Part shown: in pieces, positions 8,523-17,100 of the stretch
Layout: each line of letters opens with the position of its first letter
How positions within the stretch are numbered: the first letter of the stretch is position 1
Assembly (NCBI GenBank): GCA_050291935.1
Contig: JBNKKR010000003.1
Span: 62,001-126,000 of the forward strand
Origin: Desulfocapsa sp050291935
GTDB taxonomy: Bacteria; Desulfobacterota; Desulfobulbia; Desulfobulbales; Desulfocapsaceae
DNA length: 64,000 bases
Direction: 5' to 3'
The notes under the pieces: model-generated
Database searches by the model: none
Seen by the model: the letters and a program-made list of their open reading frames with translations, nothing else
Told to the model about the DNA's origin: nothing
Made by a program: the position numbers and the translations under genes

Positions 8523-11500
8523 ATCCCTTCGCCGGCGTCCAGCAACTCTTCAATATCGCTTTCTGCATGCTCTTCCAGTATTTTCACTAAAATCAAATCG
8601 GCCTGGGCGCGGATGGTACCATGTTTCACAAATTCGCTTGCCTCAACCTCCACACCAAACTCTTCGCTAATACCTGAAATAACTTGAATAGCTAGCAATG
8701 AGTTCCCCCCAAGTTCAATAAAGGAATCACTGGCGCCAAGCTTATTAATCCCCAGAACACCACTCCAAATAGCAGCGATACTCTTTTCAATTTCGTTCTC
8801 CGGTGCCTCATAGGCCGTGTCGATATCGGGCCTATCATCAATATCTTTACTTTGCTCCGCCTTCCGTTTTTTATCGAGCAGCTTTTGCCGATAATAGGAA
8901 ATCTTCGACTCTTTAAAATCAAGCGGAAAATCTAAGGTATAGATTATTGCCTGCCGAAGATCAGGATAGCCAAGAAGCATGGAAAAGGCCTTTTTCCCTT
9001 CCTCGGGAAGCATATCGTCTTCTTCCATAACGCTCTCGGCTTTCCACTCATCATTCTTCATCGTTTCAGTAAGAGAAGTGTCCGTACTGGAGACTTCGCC
9101 AACCTTAATAAATGAATATCCTTTAATAGTAATCAATAGTTCACCACTGGTATCATAGAGGGCGAAATCAAAATAGATATTATTATCCCCATTGCGAAAC
9201 GGCCTGGCTAACTTGGCGTGACAGTAAAAATCCCTCACCAAAGCTTTATGCACTTCCATCTCTTTATAGGCATAGGGAAGAAACACATAGGTGTTAGTCG
9301 CAAGGTGGACGAAATGAGCAGAAGTGGCCACATCGAGCATGGCGGGATGGATCTGATAACTTGCAAAATCCTGGATCAACTCTTCTGGCAACTCCAGTCT
9401 GCTCAGCCACTCATTATCTCCAACATAAATTTCTTCTTTACAATCCCAGCGCTTACTATATTGCAGAATTTTCTTGTTATTACTGTCATGAACAGACAAG
9501 AAGTGCCTGTCGGTGACCGGAGGTGCAGAAAAAGAATCGATCAATGTAGCAACATCAACGACGTCTTTCCCGTTTGCATCACTGCTGGCCGCAACCACCC
9601 CGGAAAAGTTTTCTTTCCAGCCATCTCCTGTGCTGCTGGCACGGCTTCTAAAAAGAAATGTGTAGCTATTCCCTTCAGTTTGTTCACACACTAGCTGAAG
9701 ATCCGGAAGCACATTATTGATCACGATCATTGGAGCCAGAAAATGGGCATCGAAAATTCGCATGTTTCCTGCAAACCCCTTCACCTCAAACCATTTCTTG
9801 AGAATATCCACAAATGCGGTGCCGACAAGGGTGGGCATACCGGAAACCAGATGCTCATTTAAGATCCAATGATCCTTATCGTTCACCTTAACCGAATAAT
9901 ACTCTTCATCCCCCGTACCCAGGAGGAACTCAAGCTCCACTGGTACACTTTTTTTCGTAACGGCAAGGGGTTTCTCTTGTATGCCTCCACCTGCTGCAAT
10001 TTTCTTCTTTTTATCCCGCTGCCAGTCGGCTGCCATGCCAATCATTCCCCATTGCCCCCAGTTCACTGAACATACGGTTTTGGCGGTAAAGAAATCCGTA
10101 TGACTGAGTCCATCAAGAAAGGCGTTGGCACTGGTATAATCGAGTCGCCCGATCTCGCCAAATATTGAGGTCACCGAGGAAAAGAGATACACAAAATCAA
10201 GTTGACGGTGTTGAAAAATCTGCCTGAGCACCAAAGCACCCACAACTTTTGGGGCCAACACCTTCTCGGTCTCTGCCCTATTCTGTAGCGCTATCACTGC
10301 CCCTCCTGCAGTTCCGGCAGAATGCAGAATTCCGTCTATTGCACCAATTTCCCTTTCCACACTCCTCACCATTTTTTCCATGGCCTCAAAATCGATCACA
10401 TCAACGCTATGGTAATACACGGTGGAACCCAGTTGCTCAATCTGGAGAATCGTTTCCAAGGTATCTTTCAGATTGGGTTCAGTATCACTTGCTGCAATCA
10501 ATGCTTGCCAGTCATCCCTTGCAGGCAGCTCTCTTCTTCCCGTCCAAATCAGACTGCATGCACACGTTTCTGCAATCATCCTGGATAAAGTCTTCCCAAT
10601 CCCCCCACTACCACCGGTAATAAGATAGACTCCGTTTTCTTTTAAGAGTTCCGTTTTAAGAGATCCATTGCTCTTAATGCTCACCGGTTCAATAATCTCG
10701 GTCCAACGACTACAACCGGTATAGGAAATAATTGTTTCATCGGTCTCAATCTCTGTTTCTAAAATGAGTTTATCTATAACTTGCCCAAAATCATCAATGG
10801 CGGCAGTTTCCAGGTTAACGAGTTTTGTCCGCATGGTGGTATGCTCTTTAAAAAGCACTCGAATCGGCCCCACGCTAAGGGATTTTTCAGGCCGCACGCC
10901 CCTTTTCCCAGAAACCAAGAAGGCGTCATTGACTAAACAGGTAAGACTCACCGCAGAAACATTCGCGTTTGCGATCAACGCCTGCTCAAGATAGAGCAAA
11001 CTATAAAAACCACGATCAAGATAGTCGCCTGCATTCTCTAAGGATATCTCCTCTTCAGTACCCAAAAGAGTGAAATTCCAGGCATGAATGATATGCAGCT
11101 GACACTCTTCCTGCATGAGACTTCCAAGCATCTTTTGGTAATCATCCTTTTCACCCATGCGTATGGCAATACGCCCATCTTCCTCATCATATTGGGCTGC
11201 AAAACGAATAACCGTGCAGTCAGCTCCCTTTGCTCTAATCGTATCTGCTATGGCATCACCGGAACTATCTGCTGAAAAAACAAGCCATTTGACCGGCAGC
11301 TGACTTTGCTCAACCACATTGGCAGGTACCAGTTCTATGGCTGCGGTACGCTTCCAGGAAGGAATATAAAACCACTCTTCCACGTTCTCTTTTTTTACGT
11401 TTTCCACTTCCCCTTGAAGGGTGTTTTCGGAAAAGTCCAGACGATACGATTTTCGATTAAAGGGCAGCAAGGGAAAGCGCACTTTTTGATACTGGGCCGA

Positions 11501-14068
11501 ATCAAAGCACCTGGCATAGTCAATATGGATATCTTCAATCCATAATTTACCCAAAGATGCATGCAACGCGTTTACGCTGTCTTCTCCCACATACAACGAG
11601 CCAACAACCGCGTGGGGCATACCTTGCTGCAACTGTCTTTTCACTGCCGATTCCAGGGACTGCCCGGGTCCACACTCAAGGAAAACAACCGATGGTTCTG
11701 CAAGTCTATTGGCAGTTGCCGCTGCAAAGAGGACCGGTTTGAGTAAATGCTGCACCCAATATTCATGATCCTGCGCTTCCCGGTCACTTAATTGCTGCCC
11801 GGTAACCGTGCTGATTATGGGAATTGTCGGCTTATGTAAAACAATATCTTGAAAAAATTCCCTGAAACTTCCAAGGCTTGAAGCCATCATCCTCGAATGA
11901 AAGGCGTGGGAAGTACTTAATTTTTTGGAAAATATATTTTTTTCTTCAAGGCTTTTGGCAAAGGCTTCAATCTCTTCGGTCGCTCCTGAAACGACAACCA
12001 GCTCCGGGCTGTTGATAACTGCGATATCAAGCCCTTCAGGAAGCACATCTTGCAATTCCGGTTCACTGAGTAGTACCGCCAGCATCGATCCTTTAGGTAA
12101 ATCGTATACCAGCTTCCCTCTAAAGGCCACTGCCTTTAAGGCATCTTCAAGACCAATAATCCCGGCAAGGGTGGCAGCCACATACTCGCCCACGCTATGA
12201 CCGATCAAAGCGTCCGGTTGCAGCCCCTTATTCTGAAGAACAAGAGCCATGGCATAGCTGACCATGAAAATAGCCGGCTGGGTAATATATGTTCGTTCCA
12301 GCAGTTCCTCAGCCTGGTTCCGGTAATGCTCCTTTGGATATACTATTTCACGAATATCAAGACCCAACAGCGGTTCCATGGTCACCGCACAGTAATCAAT
12401 CGTCTCGCGGAAAATCGCATCATGTTGATACAGCTCAAGCCCCATATCAATAAATTGGTTTCCCTGCCCCGGAAACATCCAAACCAGTTCCCGTTCCTCG
12501 GTGGACGCGGTGGTCAGTGGCAGGATTTCTTCATCCAAACGGGACAACAATTCCGTTCGGTCTTTAAAGGGAATGGCCCCCTTATATTTCATCTTCCTTC
12601 TACCGATGCGAGATGTGTGGGCAAAGGCATTCAGATTGATATCCGGATCGTCCACAAGCCACTGTTTGATCGCAGCACAATAGCCACTAAACGATTTTTT
12701 GTGATGGGCAGAGACAAAGAGCAGATCATAGTCGTGCGTTGCTGCAATCGATTCAGCTTGAGGCGCTTCTTCGAGGATTACGCACGCATTCGTCCCGCCA
12801 ACGCCAAAGGAATTGACCAGGGCCCTGGCCGGCGTCCCATTTTTTTCAAGGGTTTTCGTTGTTGTGTTTACATAAAACGGACTGTCTGCAAAGTTTATTG
12901 CAGGATTCGGTTCTTCAAAATGCAGTGATGCCGGAATAACACCATGTTTGAGACTGAGCGCCGTTTTAATCAAACTGGCCATTCCGGAAGCCACGTCGGT
13001 GTGGCCGATGTTGGTCTTCACCGAACCAATGGCACAGTAGTCCTTATTGTCGGTATATTGCAAAAACGCCTCACTCAGTGAGTTTACCTCAATGGGATCA
13101 CCAACCGAGGTGGCAGTCCCATGCGCCTCAACCATGGACAGGCTTGCAGCATCAATCTCTGCCAGTTCAAGGGATTCCGTAATAACTTCAATCTGACCAT
13201 CCACACTGGGAGCCGAATACCCCGCTTTCCGGTTACCATCGTTATTAATGGCACCGGAGAGGATCACCGCATAGATATGATCCTTATCGGCAATGGCATC
13301 CTCCAACCTTTTCAGGGCAACCACTCCACAACCCCGGCTAAAGGTGGTCCCGTTAGCCCCCTTGTCAAAGGTGCGGCATGTACCATCAGGCGACTCCAAT
13401 CCCCCTTGCTGATACATATAGCCCTGATGGGCAATAAGATCTATGGTTGCACCACCGGCAAGCAGCACATCTGTCTGATAATTCAGCAGGCTATCCATAC
13501 CAAGGACCACACTGACCATGGCTGTGGAACAGGCACACTGCATATTAACGCTGGGACCGGTGAGATTGAGTTTATAGGAAACCCTGGTGGTGAGATAATC
13601 CTTATCATTGCTGGTGACGACCACCGTTCCATTGGCATATTTTTGTACTTCTTTGTTGTTGATGGTATTGACAAAATGATAGGGTGAGCCGGTTCCGCCA
13701 TAGACGGATATTCTGCGATCAGTATTAAAGGGATCCACACCGCTGTCTTCCAGGGCATGCCAGGCACATTCCAAAAATATCCTATGCTGTGGATCTAAGA
13801 GTTCCGCTTCCCTTGGAGTAAAATGGAAAAATTCCGCATCAAAGTAGTCCGGCCGCTCAACAATACCCCTTTTCCGCACATAATTGGGATTGTTGTAGGT
13901 GGCTTGCGAAATCCCTGCAGCTCGCAACTGCTCCTCTGTAAACTCAACGATTGAATCTTTCCCAGCGAGAAGATTTTGCCAAAATTCATCAATGCTCTCA
14001 GCACCGGGAAAGCGACAGTCAAAACCAACAATGGCAATCCGATTGTTTCTGGTATCATTTGTGTCCAT
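8519..14068 (-). CDS. Type I PKS module: KS-AT-KR-DH-ACP
   Basis: This 1849-aa protein adds one C2 unit to the aminoacyl chain. KS (about 10-435) has Cys180, His316 and His356. AT (about 530-830) has GHSVGEY (Ser625), and HAFH at 721-724 predicts malonyl-CoA. KR (about 1145-1340) has GGSGGIG and YTSAN (Tyr1311); the LDD motif of B-type KRs is absent. DH (about 1390-1655) has His1406 in HLVSGMPTLVG and Asp1579 in HPAMLD. ACP carries LGGNS (Ser1790). DH lying after KR is the reverse of the common order, and the DH motif has VG in place of the usual PG. The ACP ends in an acidic tail (EEHAESDIEELLDAGEGM) that may dock the next protein. The ATG at 14068 has AGGAAAA upstream. Confidence 0.95.
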   Translation of the reverse strand: MDTNDTRNNRIAIVGFDCRFPGAESIDEFWQNLLAGKDSIVEFTEEQLRAAGISQATYNNPNYVRKRGIVERPDYFDAEFFHFTPREAELLDPQHRIFLECAWHALEDSGVDPFNTDRRISVYGGTGSPYHFVNTINNKEVQKYANGTVVVTSNDKDYLTTRVSYKLNLTGPSVNMQCACSTAMVSVVLGMDSLLNYQTDVLLAGGATIDLIAHQGYMYQQGGLESPDGTCRTFDKGANGTTFSRGCGVVALKRLEDAIADKDHIYAVILSGAINNDGNRKAGYSAPSVDGQIEVITESLELAEIDAASLSMVEAHGTATSVGDPIEVNSLSEAFLQYTDNKDYCAIGSVKTNIGHTDVASGMASLIKTALSLKHGVIPASLHFEEPNPAINFADSPFYVNTTTKTLEKNGTPARALVNSFGVGGTNACVILEEAPQAESIAATHDYDLLFVSAHHKKSFSGYCAAIKQWLVDDPDINLNAFAHTSRIGRRKMKYKGAIPFKDRTELLSRLDEEILPLTTASTEERELVWMFPGQGNQFIDMGLELYQHDAIFRETIDYCAVTMEPLLGLDIREIVYPKEHYRNQAEELLERTYITQPAIFMVSYAMALVLQNKGLQPDALIGHSVGEYVAATLAGIIGLEDALKAVAFRGKLVYDLPKGSMLAVLLSEPELQDVLPEGLDIAVINSPELVVVSGATEEIEAFAKSLEEKNIFSKKLSTSHAFHSRMMASSLGSFREFFQDIVLHKPTIPIISTVTGQQLSDREAQDHEYWVQHLLKPVLFAAATANRLAEPSVVFLECGPGQSLESAVKRQLQQGMPHAVVGSLYVGEDSVNALHASLGKLWIEDIHIDYARCFDSAQYQKVRFPLLPFNRKSYRLDFSENTLQGEVENVKKENVEEWFYIPSWKRTAAIELVPANVVEQSQLPVKWLVFSADSSGDAIADTIRAKGADCTVIRFAAQYDEEDGRIAIRMGEKDDYQKMLGSLMQEECQLHIIHAWNFTLLGTEEEISLENAGDYLDRGFYSLLYLEQALIANANVSAVSLTCLVNDAFLVSGKRGVRPEKSLSVGPIRVLFKEHTTMRTKLVNLETAAIDDFGQVIDKLILETEIETDETIISYTGCSRWTEIIEPVSIKSNGSLKTELLKENGVYLITGGSGGIGKTLSRMIAETCACSLIWTGRRELPARDDWQALIAASDTEPNLKDTLETILQIEQLGSTVYYHSVDVIDFEAMEKMVRSVEREIGAIDGILHSAGTAGGAVIALQNRAETEKVLAPKVVGALVLRQIFQHRQLDFVYLFSSVTSIFGEIGRLDYTSANAFLDGLSHTDFFTAKTVCSVNWGQWGMIGMAADWQRDKKKKIAAGGGIQEKPLAVTKKSVPVELEFLLGTGDEEYYSVKVNDKDHWILNEHLVSGMPTLVGTAFVDILKKWFEVKGFAGNMRIFDAHFLAPMIVINNVLPDLQLVCEQTEGNSYTFLFRSRASSTGDGWKENFSGVVAASSDANGKDVVDVATLIDSFSAPPVTDRHFLSVHDSNNKKILQYSKRWDCKEEIYVGDNEWLSRLELPEELIQDFASYQIHPAMLDVATSAHFVHLATNTYVFLPYAYKEMEVHKALVRDFYCHAKLARPFRNGDNNIYFDFALYDTSGELLITIKGYSFIKVGEVSSTDTSLTETMKNDEWKAESVMEEDDMLPEEGKKAFSMLLGYPDLRQAIIYTLDFPLDFKESKISYYRQKLLDKKRKAEQSKDIDDRPDIDTAYEAPENEIEKSIAAIWSGVLGINKLGASDSFIELGGNSLLAIQVISGISEEFGVEVEASEFVKHGTIRAQADLILVKILEEHAESDIEELLDAGEGM

Positions 14069-14110
14069 GGTATTTTCCTTTTTTTCCTGGCAATAAAGCG
14101 TTTACTGGAT

Positions 14111-17100
14111 TCATTCTTTTCCGTTATACTTTCTAATTCTCCTTGCAATTCGTTTACGAACGGCCGAAACGACCGCCGGTTGAGCAACATTCCCATTTTT
14201 TTGTCTATATTGGGCAACCATTGAAGCAATATTTGGATACTTATACAGCTCCACGATGGAAAAATTGGTATCCAGCCGACTTCGAATCAGCTCCTTGATT
14301 TTTATAAAGAGCAGTGAATGTCCACCCACATCAAAAAAATTATCTTTACTGGTAAAATTTTCCTGGCCCAAGACTTCAGCCCATATTTCAAATATCCTTT
14401 TTTCAACGGTATCGTTTTTGGATTCAGTTGGTTTCTCCCTTACAGAAGCACCACCCATCATTTCCTGTTTACCCAATGCACCTTGATTAATTTTCCCATT
14501 TGGCAAGAGAGGAATGCTTTGCACCAGGGTGATGGATGATGGAATCATATAGGCGGGGAGCACACTTTTCAGCTCCGCTCGCATGTTGTCTTCTGTCAAA
14601 ACAGCACCCCTATCCGGCACGACCACCACATGCAACCTGGCATCATACTCACTGTTTTGCTGCATATAGGTAACCGCCTGCCTGACCCCCGCAAGGTGCT
14701 CCATGGCCCTATCGATCTCCTGCAACTCCACCCGGTAGCCACGAATTTTCACCTGATGATCGTCACGTCCTAAAAGTTCAAATTTACCACAGGATAACAG
14801 TCGTCCACGGTCGCCGGTGGCATACACTCTTTTTTCGGGCAACTGTTTTGGACTCTTGCAAAAAACCTTATCCGTTTTTTCCTGATCGTTGAGATAGCCG
14901 GTGGCCAGAATATCCCCACCGATATAGAGATCTCCTGCCACATTGCGCGGTAAAAGACGCATATTGTTATCCAAGACATACAGTGAACTGTTGGGAATGG
15001 GCCGGCCAATGGAGACCTTATCCAAAGGAGAATCCACCTTGCAGTGGTAATAACTCATAAAAATAGATGCCTCGGTGGGACCGTAGAGATTATAGAGCTC
15101 TCCGTCAAACTGCGACAACACCTCATCCCTAAGACTAAGAGGCATCTTTTCTCCGCCGCAAAATACTTTTTGCAGAGACGCAGTTCTTGCAAACATTCCC
15201 GCATCGGCAAAGAGTTTCAAAGCTGAGGGGACAAATTGAAAAATATTCACCCCATTAGCTTCAATAACCAAAGCCGTCTGTTCAGGAGATTCAATATCGG
15301 CCCGCCTTTCCAGATACAGGGTACCACCCGAGATAAGTGGCAGAAAAAGCTCCCAGACCGAAATATCAAAACTGATTGATGTCCTGGCCAAAATCCTGGT
15401 ATCCACTCCGGTATGAAAACAGTCTTTCATCCAGAGAAGATAATTGGCCACCCCTCGGTTTGGCAGCATAACCCCTTTCGGCTTTCCCGTTGAACCTGAG
15501 GTATAAATTATATAGAGCAGATCATCCGGATTATTTTTATTTACGAACGTCGCATCATACGAACTATCCGATGCCACTATTGCATCGACAAAAATGGGAC
15601 TGCTCACCGTAAAAAACGGGTCATCTTTCAACTCCGTTGCGGTGAGCACATGGCGAATTCCGGCATGTTCACTGATATAACGGATACGTTCCTGGGGATA
15701 GCCAGGATCCAAAGGTACATAGGGGTGGCCAAGGGAAGCTGCCGCAAGAATTGCAATTATCAGCTCCGGTGTATTATCAAGATATATCCCCACCGGTTCT
15801 TTCTGTTGCAAATCAGTACTGGCAAGAAAAGCGGCGCACCTTGTCACCTTCACCTTAAGCTCTTCATAGGTGAGTTCTTCTCCAGCAAAAGAAAGGGCTG
15901 GTAAATCCCGGTAGACATTACAGCTTTTTTGAAAGAGACCAAAAAGGGTGAGAGGGGCTCCGTACTCTTTTTTATCCCCGACACTACACCGAAGCACCTC
16001 ATCCTTTTCTTCCTCTGTCAAGGCCGCCAAACCATCAACTTTTGCTGTACATTGCTCAGATACTTCCTGTAGAACCTGAATAAACACCGCTTGCAGTTGC
16101 AAAGCTGCCGACTCATCAATGATATCTTGGTCATAAGTACATTCAACGGTAACTGTTTGCTGATCATCAAAACATTCAAAATGGAGATCACATTTGGCAA
16201 AACCGTTAAACAGTTCTTTGGCTTTTATGGACAACTCTTCATCAGGTTTTGACCAATCTGTGATATCATGGAGGGCAAACAGGGTTCGAAAAAAAGAAGG
16301 TGGAAACTGCAGACCTTGCTTTCGTAAGATACGGACAAGCTCGCCAAAGGGAAGCTGTTGATGATCAAGCATTTGGATCGTATCAGTGGCAATTTTGGCA
16401 AGTAAATCTGAAAAACGACACCCTGCAGGACATTGAATCCTGTACAGCAAGGTATTAACAAAATAGCCAATAAGTGTACTCTCCGATTTCTGCAAACGAT
16501 TGGCAAAAGGGGTGGCGATCAGATACTCTTTTTGCTGTCCAAACTTGTGCAGCGTCACCGCAAAGGCGGCTAATAACACCGTATACAAACTTACTCCCTG
16601 CGCTCTACAGAGGAGCAAGAGTTTCCCGCGCAGCTGCTTATCAATAATTCCCCGCACCCTTTGCCCTTGAAAAGAAATCTTTTCTGGTCGCCGATAAAGC
16701 TTGGGAAAAGCGTGAAATCCACCAGCGCCTTGTAAATAGTTCTGCCAAAAGGCATGGTCCTTCGCAAAAGCTTCGCTATGCTGATACCCGGCTCGTTTTT
16801 CCACAACAGCAGCAAAAGTTACAGGCAGAGGGGCAAGCACTTTGCCCTTATATAATTGCTGCAATTCGCTCAGCAACACCGCCATTGATTCTCCATCAAA
16901 AACAAGATGATTCACAACCCAGGCCAATACGTGTTTTTCACCACTTAAACGGTAGAGTTTACAGCGAAACAACGGACCATCATCCATCCTGAACGGGGAT
17001 GCTGCCAAACGGCTAATACTCTCTCCCACAAACCGTTCACGCTCCGTTGCCACAACGCCGGAAAGCAGCTCAACAACAAGGGAAACAGAACGTATCTTTT

